Source of the DNA: Albula goreensis
Taxonomy: Eukaryota; Chordata; Actinopteri; Albuliformes; Albulidae
Length of the DNA stretch: 64,000 nt
NCBI GenBank assembly: GCA_022829145.1
Contig: CM040742.1
Span: 8,553,538 to 8,617,537 of the forward strand
Reading direction: 5' to 3'
The translations under genes were made by a program, and so were the position numbers. Each line of letters opens with the position of its first letter. Positions within the stretch are counted from its first letter, which is position 1. The notes under the pieces are model-generated. The model saw only the letters and a list, made by a program, of their open reading frames with translations, did not search any database and was not told the origin of the DNA. Shown in pieces: positions 12,799 through 27,200 of the stretch.

Positions 12799-12823
12799 GC
12801 TAGCTAGCTAGCTAGCTAGCTAC
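12799..12823. repeat. (TAGC)n microsatellite
   Basis: About six copies of GCTA/TAGC, a self-complementary tetranucleotide, followed by further GCTA-rich sequence to about 12872. Confidence 0.85.
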
Positions 12824-13309
12824 TTAAGTTTGACAAGGAGCAAGCTACCATTAGCTAATGCTATAGCTACCATGATGCGAGGTAAGTTATCTCTAGTTGA
12901 CATTCAAATAGCTATTATCTCAACATGCTTTCTCAAATTTGACGGGGACCTTCATAATTCATTCACATTTAGACTGTTGTACCGCCGAAGTACGCGTGGC
13001 GGATTAGCTTCAAAGGTTACACACTGAATGTTTTCTGCAAGTAACCGAAGAGGCTACCTTCATTTGTCACAAGTGCAATCGTCTTCAGGACATTTGCCGA
13101 CGCTGCTGTTTACTTTGCCACGTTGTTTAGGTCTTTTCATTCGCCTGCTGATTACAGCGACAATCCTTGACAGGATTTGCTCCCAAATTAAATTGCTTTC
13201 AACTGGCTGCACGCAGCCTAACACCACCTGTTTCTGTGCTTCGGCAAGTATTAGCTAGAGCCACGTAGCTACATAAATGCTATTGTTCGGTCAGGAGGGG
13301 GAGCAGAAA

Positions 13310-13372
13310 GCGGCTTTGAACGCGGGATTCGAACCGGGAGGTCTGGCTTACAGCACAAGCGTTGTTACACGC
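13310..13372 (-). repeat. tRNA-like remnant (tRNA-derived SINE head or tRNA pseudogene)
   Basis: On the - strand the sequence reads CTGTAAGCCAGACC, then CCCGGTTCGAATCCCGCGTT. GGTTCGAATCC is a perfect Pol III B box, and the upstream part resembles an anticodon arm and variable region. The acceptor stem and a clear A box are missing, so it is not a functional tRNA. Confidence 0.5.
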
Positions 13373-16147
13373 TGCTGAAATCTTGACTACAACTACTGTG
13401 ACTTCCCCTCTCACTCTTTACACATCCCGTGGTAGCAAAACACCAGGCATTGGCACCCACCACCCCAACAGCAGGGCAGATTCAGCTACCCTCCCCCATC
13501 GCATGGCTACACCTCTCTCCTACTGAGCCATTAGGTGTTATTCCCTCCTCTCTTCTCTCATCCAGTTCCACAGTGGCAGCTTGTGGGCATCAGCTGTGGC
13601 AGAGGTAATTGTCGGCACCAGTCCTGCCGAATGCACAAATCACAGATCAACACACAAGCCTATGATCAAAGCTTATTTCAGGTAGTCGGAACTGGATTTA
13701 CATAACTGCAGCACAGCTATTTGCATACCAAACCTTTTGTTTGTCCTGAATTTCCAGACTTCGAGTATGAGCTACATTGTTATGCGTGAACTTTGATGAA
13801 TTTAGTGGTTCTACAGAGTAGTCCTCGGCCTCCGCTGTGAATACATTTTTTTTCTGCCAATCACTTGTATGTGTATGAGATCTACCATCATTACTTTTTC
13901 ACTACAATGCAGGTCTGGCTCAGTGGTATTTACAGCACTCATGATTTCCTCACTGTACTATCAAATGCTTTGGTTTCAGTGACCAGGTTTCTCCTCTTTC
14001 ACTAATCAGGACTGCAAGGTCCATGTATAATTTAATCAATTACAATGTGCACTTTTGTCACACAAATGGATGTTTTCAAACCATGGCCTGGACTGTCAAA
14101 ACAGAGCCCAAAGTGATCTCAATGGAATTCTATGTCAGAAGAGATTATGCCAGAATTACATTTTTTAATAAATATACAATTCTGGGGCAACTTTCAATGG
14201 ATTTTTGTTTTCTTGTGAAAAACTGGAATACATTGAATTTAAATTATAAAATAACCTCCACCAAGTGGAAAATGGTGGTTAAAATAACTTATGTCTCGCT
14301 ATTTCTTAAGCCTGAGTATTATTTTTCTGGCTAGTATGATTGTTGAATGTTGTTTGTGGTACACATAAAATTCTTACTTTTAACTCTGTTTTGAACTTAA
14401 AATGACAAATTAATGAGCTAGGAATCTATTTGTCCATTTTAAAATTATGTAATTGCAGACCATCTTGATGTAGAACAATCTGATATTTTCGGGGGTTTTG
14501 CTTTGCATGTATATATTTTGAAAACAACCTGAAGTTATCATAAAGGAAAAACAACAATGCACATATTTTAATTATTCGGCTCAATTGTGATTTATTTAAA
14601 ATGGTGCAAACAATTTGCATACTACATGAGTCGAGTTGTGAAAAGTAGCCCACAAATATCATTGACGTTTCACTTGCAGAACATTCTTTATGTGTTTAGA
14701 TGTTGAATGAAAATATATTCAAAATATACAGTAAGCATGTTAGGTTCATTTAAAATATTTCAGCTTTTAATCTTCAGAATCTCTACTGGGATATAAGTTA
14801 TAAGAGTTTTGTTTTGACAAAACAATGAATAAATACCTTCAATAACTCAAAGTAAAACAGAATTAATATTAAAACTGTTTTGAGGAATATGTTCAGATTT
14901 AGTTTGCCTGTAAAAGGTGAATGCCTTCTGTATGTTCCCTCATAGTAAATGAAACACATAGGCTTAGCTACCTCTGTTTTGGTCTGGTACTTTTACACAG
15001 GTTTCCTGTCTTTGTCCCATCACATGAGATATCCGTTTCCAGACATTGTTCCTTCCTTACGATCTTCCATGCGCCTTCTGCTTTCCCCCTAACATTCTAT
15101 ACATGTGGAATTTCCCCTACACAAATTTTAAAAACATCGGTTGTACATGTGTATTGTATAATTTACAATATATTGCAATGCATTATATTTATATAAGGAT
15201 GCATTCTGAGCACATATCTTCAGGGACATGTGGGTCACAGTAAGTGCCCTGACTCTGGATGATGCTGGGTAGTTTATAATGGTCAATGGCTGCTGGTTTA
15301 CATCGACGCCTATATTGTGTCTCAGCTTGGATCACAGTGTCAGTGTCAGTATGATGGACTGGAACCTTATTGTTACAAGCTAAGGTCGTGCTCAGGGGCC
15401 ATGCATATGTACAATAGATGAATCTGCTTCATGCCTCCATTCTTCCAATCACAATCCTAAAACCCTTCCTCAGCTTCCACTCCATCACACATACCCTTTC
15501 ATACATGTCGTGTTTGCACTCATTCTAAGTCTTGCTTTCTTTGTACCATCGCTTCCACTTGAAAAATTGTGTTGTTGAGACTGAATACTGAAAACTTTTG
15601 TTTCCATGTCTGAATTTGGCACATGGACAGAAGGCTTGCATCAGAGACCCTGCTGGGTGTCTGGAAATTGATTTGGAGTCGGGCCAGCTGGGTCTCTCAG
15701 TGTTGTCGCTCTCCAGTGGCCTCTCACAGCTGGCTGTGCATATGGTGCACGAGCTGGTCGCATGTTTGTTCCTGTCCCTCCTACTGACTCAACAACAACA
15801 ACACATAATGCTTTAGTGTCCGCAGCATGGAGAGAAGTGAGGGCTAGCCATCATGTGAATCAAAAGTACGCACAGCCTCTTGCCTCTGAGGATATGGGAG
15901 CCGGTCACTCTATGGGACTGACATATGACAACTCTAAACAGATTGGGTAAAAAAAGGTGAAAGGCTTGCATCAGCACTTGAGTGCTGTAAATATTTAAAT
16001 ATGCTCATTTTTGCAAAGTTTTTTTTTAGATGCTAACAGTACATTTGTTTATAGTACCTTGATCAACAGAGGGGTTAACAGCAGTTCCAGGCTGTTCTTA
16101 AAAATAGAATTTTCTTTACAGAATATTTGGATTCCATTATGGTAACT

Positions 16148-16153
16148 TTTATT
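16148..16153 (-). terminator. arhgap20 polyadenylation signal candidate
   Basis: TTTATT on the + strand, which is AATAAA on the - strand, about 390 nt downstream of the arhgap20 stop. No clearer hexamer was seen closer to the stop. Confidence 0.5.
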
Positions 16154-16542
16154 CCAGCTGATAGATTGAGGTACTGTTTTTAATTATGTTGCATCTAATC
16201 CATCTTGCATCATTTGCAATACAAAACTAAAAATACATTTCACACTTCATACTGCACCATAGCATATTGTGTGTTTGTGCACTTAAAATGTCATTTGTGA
16301 CAGAGTAACATATGTAAATGAATTGTTCAAACAAAGGTGTCAAAGTGCATTTAGAGCAATTATACAAGTTATGCTTGATTAAAGACATCACATCGCAATC
16401 AAATGCTTGATTGATTTTCTTGCACCTCATTGAATACCAAAATGTTCTGTTGTAATATAAACCTCCACTTAAAGTGGCAAAAACAGTCACTACATTCACA
16501 CAAACAGTCACAACATTCACATAGTCCCTACACTCACTACCT

Positions 16543-18266
16543 TCAGACAAAAGACTCTTCCCCAAAGGGCAGGTTTACAAAACTTTCCTTTGCTTCCTCC
16601 ATCAGGTTTTTCTTTTGCCATTCCAACCTACTTCTCACCAGCTCTTTTTCCACAGCTTTTGCTTCTGAAACGGAGCTCTTATTGTCACTATGGTTGAAGT
16701 ATTCCTTTACAGTATTCCTGACAGCTGCCGGCAGTCTTATCCGAATTGTGTGACGTATAGAATTGGTGGTCTTAGTGTTGGTTTTGGCTGGTGATGTCAC
16801 GGCAGAACTGCCCTCAGTTAACTGTTCAGACAGTGGGGCACCGTCTACATCCGTTTTCACCTGTCTGCACTGTTGCTTGGGACTTGAAGGATTCCTGGCC
16901 ACAACTGACTGCAGGACCAAAGGGGCATCCTGGCCATAAAACACAGTCTGGGGTATGTGAACCTGAACCATTTGACACTCTTGATCTGAGCTGTCCAAAG
17001 GCCCAGCGTTCGCATTGGGCACCACAACGGAGTGGTCATGCTGCTTCATGTTAGGGTCTGTCTGCCTTCTCACCGCCACTGTGTTAGAGGCCATGTAGAA
17101 GGTGATTTTGGTACGCTTCACCCTCTCTGTTTTAAGCTCCAAGCTATTAGGCCTTGTCAGCTGTATGTGTTTAAAAGCCGTCTCCCTGCTCTGATGCTTT
17201 GGCTGGCGTGTGCCAGACATCTCATTGGGCAGGTGAATCTGGAGATCTGCCACCTTTGAATCGCTGGCATTTCGCTCCGCTCCGTCAATGTCGGACCCTG
17301 GATCTTGTCCAGGGTCACGTTCCTCAGCTCCCCAGCTCCCAGGGCAGCTGGTTGGACTTTGATCAGACTCTGAGGTCAGAATGCTGGCAACGTCAGCAAT
17401 TTTGCCACCAGAGACGCTGTTTTCCTCATCATTTTCATCATACTCATTGCACCAATCCAAGTTGCAAGGCTCTCGTCCTAGGGAGGCCGGTAATGTCCTG
17501 CTCCACTCTGTGCTGAACCCCCCAGAGACATCTGGGGTTAGGGGCCTCACCCTCGCAGAGGGGCCCAGCAAAAAGGGCAGGGAGGCTCCGTCAGTGGGGC
17601 TGAAAACAGAGTCCGAGCAGTATGAGAGGGCGCTGTCCAGAGAGCTCAGAGAGGAGGCGGATGGCGTGGTGGCTGTGGAGGACAAGCTGGAGAAACTGGA
17701 CCTGTTTGACAGGGCCACCCTGTGGGTTGCGTGCTTGAACCTGGAGGTGATCTGCGGTGACCTCCAGAACGTGTACTTGGACCTGCTGCCCGTCCTGGGG
17801 CTGGTGTTGCCCTTCGCCCCTCTGGCGGAGTCGACGCACAGCTTGTGCCCCTGCTGGGCGCCGTCAGTCTGGCAGCGCATCACGGCGGCATCGCAGCTGG
17901 ACTGGCGGGCAACGGGGGCGTGGAGCTGTGGCAGGAGCTGGGAGCTCACGCAGACGCTGGGCTCGGAAGAGCAGCGGCCTCGGGACGACTCGATGTCCTG
18001 CGTCCCGACGAGGGAGCAGATGGAGCCGTCGGAGCGGAAGGACATGTTGTCCAGGTTCCCGCAGCTGTAGCCTCCGTCCTCCATCAGGTGCTGCTTTTTA
18101 AATGAGTCCATTTCATCCAGAAGGCTCCATATCTCAGTCTCCTCTGTCAGCACCAGATCATTCAGGGGTAGGAAGAAGGAGTCCCGCTCATGGGATGGAA
18201 GCCTTCTGAACCTGTCCTGCTCTGAATCACACTCATCCGAGGAGTATAGCTGGTGGAACGATTCAT
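16543..18266 (-). CDS. arhgap20: arhgap20 exon 15, long last exon
   Basis: Acceptor TTTTTCAG at 18267. Encodes residues 561-1134 and stops at 16543. It opens DESFHQLYSSDECDSEQ and contains a CSSEPSV...SSCDA segment. It also has a dense serine block (SSFSSLSSTATTPSASSLSS then DSALSYCSDSVFSPTD) that matches the conserved serine cluster of mammalian ARHGAP20. It is relatively GC-rich, so long open frames also appear on the antisense strand. No enzymatic domain is visible in this tail. Confidence 0.95.
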
Positions 18267-21200
18267 CTGAAAAACAGATCAGGATACACCAGGTCACACT
18301 GCTAGACATCGTACAGTCTGTCAGTCACAAAAATTGATCATTACAGAACGTACCTATAACATCCTCAACAGGTCTTTGGTCACTCTGCAGATGAGTGAAC
18401 AGAGATTCGAAGTCTTCATCAAAAATGGAAGGGGAGTTTTCGATCAGGAACTGAATCAATCTGGCAACCTGGGGACACACACACAGCCCAGATAACATGC
18501 ATGTGTTTTTTTCCAGCACCAGAATGGCACATAAAAACGAAATATGACTCATAAGCATATGGTGGGATATCACATGGTCGATGGTGGTGGTTGCAGAAGC
18601 ATTTAAATTCAGATACATTTAAATGGATTGATGGTCCACTTGTATTTCAGTGTATATTGCCTGCTGTGTCCCCACTAGGTGTAGTTTCTGCTAATTGCCA
18701 CATTCCCTGACTCTACAGAGCATTCTTATTTTCTCTTGGGACCGTTTCTAATCTCTGGAATTTACTTCCTCGTTTGATTAAAGACCCCAATGTGTGGGAG
18801 CAATGGTGGGAAAAAGATGGCTTGAAAACACCAAATAGGATTTTAACAGTGGAGGAAGTCCGTCCCTTAACAGTGCCTTATTTCATACAGCAGTGACTTG
18901 GACAGAGTTAAAATCTTGAGGCCTTTTCCTCTGTACCTTTCTAGTGGATTTGCTCTCTTCCTCAGGCCCCGCTGGCACCGGCAGCCATAGCATGTTAGGG
19001 GCGATGCAGAGGGCCAAGTTGAAAGCGTTCATCTGGTTCTCCTCCGAATTATTCTGTATGTGGTGAAGCAGACCAAACAGATGGCGCAGCAGGGTGACGT
19101 TGGCATCAGGGAGGTCATCCAGTAGCCTGCCAGGTTCAACATGGCGTTAAATACCCCACTCTTTTTCTGTTAATTTAATACACCGCAAAAAACTTCAGCA
19201 ATGTCAATTTGCACTGCTTTTCTCACAGTATCGTAGATAAATATGATATTGCAGACGGAAGAACGCATGTAATCAATGATTTGGAATTGAAAATTGTTTT
19301 TGCTCTAATTGGATTATTATAAATACTCTGTGCAACACAAAATGAAACATCAACCTAGGCTATCTGTCTGCATATAGACAGTAGACATTGCTAGTTCAGG
19401 TTCATTGAATTTTTGAAGAGCCAATATATGAATATGAACCATCTTCAGCCAATATTAAAAATGTGAAAAAATGATTTATTTTATATATATATGGATAAAA
19501 CAACTCAGCCCATGAAAGGAAGTGTATTCCAAACAATAACTGCCAGGGACTGATTGGACTGTTTGTATTTTTAACCCTAAATGACTTTAACATGCATTGT
19601 ATTTACAAGTAATGATGTAAAAAAGTATACCCAGAAAGTGAAGCCCCTCACCTCTTTCTCTTTTTTTTCTCTTCGGTATTATTAATCTCTGTCACTTCCA
19701 TCCATTTTGAGTACAGCTCTGTGGTGAGGACACTTCCTGGGACGTTGCGCAAGAAATCCTACACATTCAAACAGAAAGTGATGACAATACATATATATGA
19801 CAGAAATATGACTGATAATGAGCTGATCTAAAGATTTGCAGTCCAGTTTCAAATACTCCATTACTTCATCAAAGGTAACTGAATTATTTCAGTTCAGTTC
19901 CAGCTGTATAAACTCATAGTGTGAAAAATGTAAGGCTTGTAAGACACACTGGATAATATTGAAAATAAACTGAAATACATGGCTAAGCTGCTGAACTAAT
20001 TGGAGTACATTGTCAGGCCAGAAGGATAATGGTATCAAGGAAACAGTTGGCTGCAAATATATATCAACCAAAATCCCTAGAACCAAACTATGGACAAAGC
20101 TTTTCTTTACTCTGACTATGCAAATGCACCAATACAAAGCTGTGCTCTTGCTGTTTATAACTCTTATTTCAGTGCCAGCAATATAACAACATAAACTGAT
20201 ACAGCATAATTTAAAACAGAAATTGTGTGGGACGCTTACAGTGATGACAGACGCAGCCACGAAAACAGACTCCCCCTCCATCTGCACCGCATCACCTGCA
20301 TTCAGTCTCTCTTTCAGCTCTTTGCACGTCTTGGCGTTTGCAGACCGCCTGAAAATTCCCTTTGTGGTCGGGCCTTCCTGGTACAGCAGATATAGCATAT
20401 CCTTGGGAGAGAACAGATACAAAAGGAGCATGATAGTGTAGCTCAACAGTATTTTCCACACTTGCTCACCCACACATTTATTTGTTCAGCTTGTGCTATT
20501 GCTTTGTATCAATATTGCCTGGATTTTCATGAATAACTGAAATTGACCTTCAGGAGTGGAATGATGACCTGCAATAATAAAAATGTTTTTATTGATACTA
20601 TCTAAAAGCTGAATGACAGCCAGACTACAAAGTGAGATAACATGGCTCACAATTCATGTTTAATAAGAAAAGAGTTGTGTTTGCATTGAATAGTATTGTT
20701 AGTTAATGCAGAACCAAAAAAAATCTATCCTTGTACAGGAGAGTATGCAATCAGTGAGTCATACATAAAACAGAAGTGTTTTTCCTATACAGCCTATGTG
20801 GAGTGAAATTAATGCATGTTGGCCATCTTCCTCGAGAGGACCTGAGAGGTTTTGAAAATGGTGTAGGAGGTGGTGTCACAAATGGATTCAATTTTGTTTG
20901 GCATATCCAGGATGGAACCGCAAGGTGTATTTGTTACACGGTGAATGGACTGGGACATTTTGTACGTCTCACCATAATTGGTTTGGGTAGGTTTCCATCG
21001 TGACAGATTGAGGACAGTGAGTGGCCGAATAACTTTCGGGGGGTGGTGGGCGTGTCCAGCTGGCCAGTGGACTGGCTGCCATTTCCTCTTCTCAGTGCCC
21101 AGTCTATTAGGGACTTCTTCCTCTTAAAATGTTTTTGAAAGGAATCTGGGGGGAAAAATGTAATTTTTTTCAGTATAAAATATAATGCCTGTCCTGGAAC

Positions 21201-24200
21201 TGTTCATGATCAAGTAAATGCAGACCTATTCTCAATCAGTTACTGTCACAACACACACACATACGCACACACATACACACTCAATGCATGCAAACCAGCT
21301 GCTCAGGGTCCAATGAAACTGGGGGGGGACATATCCCCCTCCATCTGCGCCCCTGAAGCAAACCCTGTGTTTTTATTGTATAAGACTTTATATAACTGGT
21401 CCATGTATGTAGTAAAATTGACATAATGGCAGGAAGAGTAATTGTGATAACATTTGCGGAACTAACTGCACTAGCGTGACAGGAAGTTGTTTGCTATCTC
21501 CATCCTAAATTAACGTCTTCCTTCAGAAGGTTCCGATAATGGTTTTCATTTGACAACCATTTCCTTGCACAGTACCATGTAAGATTACATGTCTGTCCTC
21601 AATTGTGGAAATTTCAGACATTATAAATCTATATAGGCAGATGAACAAATTCATGCAATTGTAAGCTTTAGAATGGTCCTCATAAATTCCTATTTTTTAA
21701 TATCGAAAAGAAAATGAGACTATAACAAATCTCTTATTTTTTATTTTAATTTCAATAGACACAAAAAATAATTGTTATTACCAGTAGGTCAAAATGATAT
21801 GGCACTATTTGCGTCATAAACTGGAGACCAATCCCTGATCAATTTGTTAATGAGACATTGTGTCAACCAATGGCCAAATGGCAGACTAATTCAATTGAGT
21901 TTTACATGACAAAAATGTTGAGCATAGTGATTCTAGTCTGAAAATGACTATTTCAGTTTAAGTATTTATTTATTTTTTGGGCAGGGTATTCATATATTAA
22001 TTTCCAATCTACAGGATCATTATCCCTGTCCTTAATTTTCACAACCTCATTATTCATGTGCCAAATATTGTAGAGTCAACAATGAACATGTAACTGAAAA
22101 AACATGGCTTTTACATACGCTAGCTAGCTTCCTAGCTTTGTGATTAGTGCTAACAAACCAATTTTTTTCCTTTCAACTAATCATAATCTGTTAGCTAGTT
22201 TTACCTGCTCATCCTATCATGGCAGTAAAGACTCTCTAGCTCTCTCTGTTCTCTCTGGTGGCAATTAGCTAGCTCACATTAACTATATACCAGTGGCAGA
22301 GTTTGCAAAAACAAACTCTCACAATGGTGTGGAAAAATAAAGGCATGAGAATTTAAAGTTTAATACTGACAGAAATTACACCTGAATTGAAGAACCTGCA
22401 GCAACATACTGTGTACATCTCCACTACCACTATCTACTGATGGTATTCAGTCAGCCGGTCAATTTAGACTTGCAACATGGTGGTGGTGCGAAATGTCGGA
22501 CAGGCCTGTTTGACGGCTGGTCGCAGCTCTCTTACAGTACAAACCCAAGAGCAGAATATGTGCCTTTTGGATGAGAAGGAATATATAAAAGAGGTCTATT
22601 CAAAATGAAAAATGTGCAAGGAAGAAGCTTTGCCACCTGGAATCAACAACCATCACAAAATGTCAGCGATTGCACTTTCCAAGTCTTTTGACTGCTGATT
22701 TCATCCACATTAGTACAAATGATATAAACCCTGGACATTTTACATTTTGACTGGAATACTCCTTTACTGTACCTGTAGGCTTAGGTGTGTTAATTACATT
22801 TGAACACACAGCAAAATGTCCAATGTAACATCAATGTAACATAACAGTACCTACCATAGTCTGTAATAATGCAGTAATTGGTCAAATTGACTTAAATCTA
22901 AAGGTAAGAGTACCTGCTCTGATGTGGCTGCGTGCTGCTGGTCTGAGCTTGAGAATGAATTGGACGTGGTTCCCTTTGGGCAGCTGGTCCAGGGCGAGAG
23001 TCCCATCGGGAGTCAGGATGTTGTTGTTGGCCAAGCAGGGTTGATCCACAGCATCCCGTAGGGAGCTCATGATGATGCTGAAGGGGAGCTCATGGCCTGT
23101 AAAACAGGATCCGTATTTAATGAGGAAGTGAATGAGCGCTGAAGGGAACATCTGAGCAGAGCAGGACATAAGTATGGAGGCTTTGAAGTACAAAAAATAA
23201 AGGGCAAAACAAAAAGAAAACCTAAAGCACAAATGCAACATACAAAGGCAAAATTGTGCCCCATAAGTGCAACACACAAAAACATAAAGAGAACCCCCTC
23301 CCTGCCCAAAAAAAAAAAGTCTGTCTCTGGGGAAGAAAGAAACAAAGCCACAGAAAGAATGCTTTGTTCTCAAAATTTTGCATTTGTTCCCAAAATTTTA
23401 CATAAAACCATGACTCACTTAGCCATAATCCAAAAGCCTGTTCTATTCAGAAACAGATTGAATTCATGGAATACAACTGTGATTTACATTTCCTGCATCA
23501 CTGTAACCTCTAGTGCTCTTTACATTGTATTTGGATATTTCCAGAGATGAAAATGAGTATGTTGAATAATGAACTTGTAACGGTACAATACACATTTTTC
23601 TAGTTCTTGATATTTCAGCGTTCACATTTCTTTTGTTCTTCAGGACAGTATCTCTTTCACAAAAGTCTCACATAGGCACTTCAAATATCAAACTTTCTAA
23701 TCATTTTTCAAATATTGTTCCCAAGGCCAAACGAGATGTTTGGCACACAGACTCTTCGGCATTCATCTTTGACACACATACTGTAACCATCACATAATTC
23801 AGCCTTAGATCCTCTTAGCTTATGGAATAAATCCTATTTTCTGAGAAACCAATGGGAACAGCTGCACTGTTTGAATGCTTAGTGACCTTCAGACATGGAC
23901 TCCGGATTTAAAAATGTTAAATTATATTACAATACATAAAAGACATTTGTTAGATGCTCTTATCCAGAGCAACTTACAAGGCAAGGTGCAAAAGAATGGT
24001 ACAAAAAAGTGCAAAGATAACCCTAGAGAGGTAAAGTCCCAAGTGCCAAAGGTGACCGAATAGATCAGGACCACCCTATAGACTAATCTAGAAAAGGAGA
24101 AAATTAACAGCAACAACCTGGGTTAAAAACAAATTTCAGTTAAAAACGAGTACAGATAAGTGCAGAGAACATTACTTAGAGCAAGGGAGGGGAAGGGAGA

Positions 24201-27200
24201 GGTGCAGCCTGAAGAGGTGAGTCTTCAAAGGTGTCTTCAAACCATGTTATGTCCTAACTGTACTCCTTTGTGAATAATGTTACTCATAGGTTACATACAT
24301 TAAGAAAAACTCTGTAGGTCATTCACATAAAAAAGAAATTTTGTTGCCCATTAGTTCAGTAGCTCAAGATGAGAGTCAACTTTTTACTGGGAGAAAAGAC
24401 TTTCCACATTCTCACCAATAAGCGGGTAGGGGGCTTCCTCTTTTCCTGAGATTACCCAGAGATGATAGTCGGTCAGACTGCCCTATGGGAGGAGTAAAAT
24501 GGGCATGTTTATTTGGGGGAAGGAAGTGGGCAGAAATGCTGGTTCACAAGCTTGCCAAAGGACAAGACATTCTCTCTGGAAGAATAAAAATGCATTCAAT
24601 TATTCTACTCTGCCACTTGAGTGTGTCAAAACTTTTCTGTTAGTCTGTTAAGAGCTATTATTCACAACATTCACATCAGCGTAGTTCAGTATGAGTTTGG
24701 CAGAATGACAAATTCTATTATGCTCTTAAAACCTGCTTTGAATAAATTGAGTATAACCAGACAAAATTAGACACTAAAAAGCAAGGAAAAAAACTGAACT
24801 GACACCATGATGGCAGTTACTCACTGAAATTCCAAGTTGCTGGACTGTCATCTTAATCACATCCTGAGCTGTGTCTTTATTGTCAACTTGCACAGTTGCT
24901 GTCTAAAAATAATAACCATGTCATTAACTAGAAATGGAATAATGCTAAAATCACATTACATCATGAAGAATTATATACAGAATAAAGCAGACAGAATACA
25001 AGACTGTGATAAATGACTTACTAATATATTGTTTCCAACACCGAGCACCATCATTTTCCAGGAAATTTTATGGGGGTATTCATCGCATTTCAATTTTGTG
25101 ATGTTCCTGTGTGGAGTACAAAGCAAATGGAAATGGATTTTTTTTGGAATGCTCCATATTTATTTAATTGGAATCAAATTATGAAATCTATGTATATCAT
25201 CATCCCATCACACTCATTTATCTTCATGTCATCATAATTGGAAATATGAGTATAAAATGGTACAAAATATTTGCATGATACAGTGTACGTAATTAGCCTT
25301 GTGACAACAAAGATATTAGGCATTTATTATCTTACCACTGTAAAGCAGAAAGCCACTTTTCCTTCATTTCTGAGGAACTGAAACATGATGTGATATTACC
25401 ATATTTAAACATATTGTATCTGCATCTTTCATAGACTTCAACAAGTTGAGTGTATTCATTTTAAAAATCCCAGTTTACTGTGTCATTGACTGTATGGTTT
25501 AACTGATTGTTTTTCATCTCCATGATCAAATGATTTAATTATACATATGTACACTACAAGTGAATTATATCTTTCAGCATACTGCAAACTTATAGGTTAA
25601 GATGTTGCTGCCAACTACAATATAAATAATAATACATATATACAATAATCAATACTATCAATATAAAGTGTTCATTACTATAAGATTCCATAAGATTATA
25701 TAGAGACGTTCATCTTCCACGTAACATTTTGAATACTCATGAGACAATACCTTAGTGTGACCACGTAGTTTGTGGTTGGCCAGCCAATGACAAAAGAGGT
25801 CTCCGAGCTCAGCTTCCTCTCAGCAACTTCCTCCACGCACGAAGCCAACCACATCTCAGACAGCCTCACCTGCTGCTTCAGCTTCAAGCTGGAGGAAGAC
25901 CTGAAGCCAGGCAGTGCACAAACAAGTCATATGCCATTCAGAATTTACACATCACGGCCCCACCATTTTAATTACAGAATGATGCTGGGGAAGGGTAAAC
26001 ACTTTCATTACTGTTGGCCTGCCTTATTTTTGGCATCCACAGTTTTGACGAACCATGGTTCAAAAATATGAAAAAAACCAGAATATTTTGAAAAAGAACA
26101 TTTGAAATTCCGTGCGCAGCATATGCTAGAACACTGTAGTCAGTATGATTCACATGGGTTTTAGCAGCTCTTAGTGGCACATATAAAGTAGATGGGATTT
26201 TAAGTTATGAACACGTATAGGGTAAAATTAAGTCTTTTTATATAAGCGCCCTGAGCAGCGGTTTTTGCACATTCGCAGGGGTCCTTCAACTATACACCTG
26301 CGGATAAAGTGGGCCAACTGTATATTCTCTCTGTGGAATAATAATTATGCTAAAATGACCGCTTTGACCTCTAAAACATCTACAGAACTGATTAATCTCT
26401 CACCGTAAAGAACGGCACCGAGTTAAACATGCAGCACTCACTTAGTCTTAGCAATTATGAGGGTGTCGCTGAAGAGGAAGAGGTGTCTCTCCTGGGTCTG
26501 CAGCCCTGTGGTAAGATGCACCTGCTCATCCATAATGAACGATGAGCTCTGAGAGACGAAGGCCTGGATGAGGCTCCTGTTCCTGTGGACCCCAGTGCCT
26601 CCATCCCTGCGTGTGAAAACCACAAGAGGATGGCATTAGCCACACCTCTCTGACCTTACTGTCTCATGGGTTTCCATGAAGAGGATCTGTACGCGCTCCC
26701 ATTCCAAGAGAGGTCATAGAGCTTGTTAACGCTGACATTCACTGCTGCTAATATTGTGGCTACTGGATTGATACAGGAGTTAAAGGAAGATGAGGTCAGC
26801 CATAGGAATGCAGTTTAAAAAATGTCTTTTCCTTTATAGAAAATGACTGATGATAATTATGAAGATCCACTTTTCCTGTAGTCTTCCTTCCTTAATCTTC
26901 TCCAGAAATAATCTTTTGCGCTGAACAGACACTTCAGTTCAACAGCTTAATGTCTTAATGAACAGGAGTCATAAGCTCTCCCTGTCAAGGGCATTTAATT
27001 ATTTTAAGCAGCGCTCTAAGGCCTGAATCTGTGGCATATCACTGGTTCTGTCTCAAGTGCTTAGCAGTTCTTGGGTCCTCTGCCAACTTTTGTATCGCTA
27101 AGGGCTCGACGCTGTGGCTGTGTGCGTCAATATAAAATGCCACTAGGCAGGGAGAGAGGGTCTACCCTCTCCGAACGGAGGGATTAATCCTTACGCTCTT

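Larger units (their letters stand above)
3758..16147. other. intergenic between convergent fdx1 and arhgap20
   Basis: About 12.4 kb without a recognisable exon. It holds a G-rich tract (4021-4056), a perfect hairpin (6672-6713), (ATTA) and (TAGC) simple repeats, and a tRNA-like remnant near 13310. Several short open frames exist (for example - strand 10837-11100 and + strand 15598-15816), but none has a recognisable domain or convincing splice context. Confidence 0.5.

Noticed and set aside
13310-13372. functional tRNA gene
   Set aside because: B box is perfect, but the acceptor stem, D arm and A box are not present.
17381-18070. 229-codon open frame on the + strand
   Set aside because: It lies fully antisense to the long GC-rich last exon of arhgap20, has no recognisable motif, and is explained as a shadow of that exon.
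22882-23373. 163-codon - strand frame as one exon
   Set aside because: Only 23096-22914 is exon; the rest is intron read-through upstream of a clear TTTTACAG acceptor.
24478-24482. acceptor GGCAG|TCTG for arhgap20 exon 8
   Set aside because: It breaks the frame by five bases; the CATAG|GGCAG acceptor restores GSLTDYHLW and matches the family.
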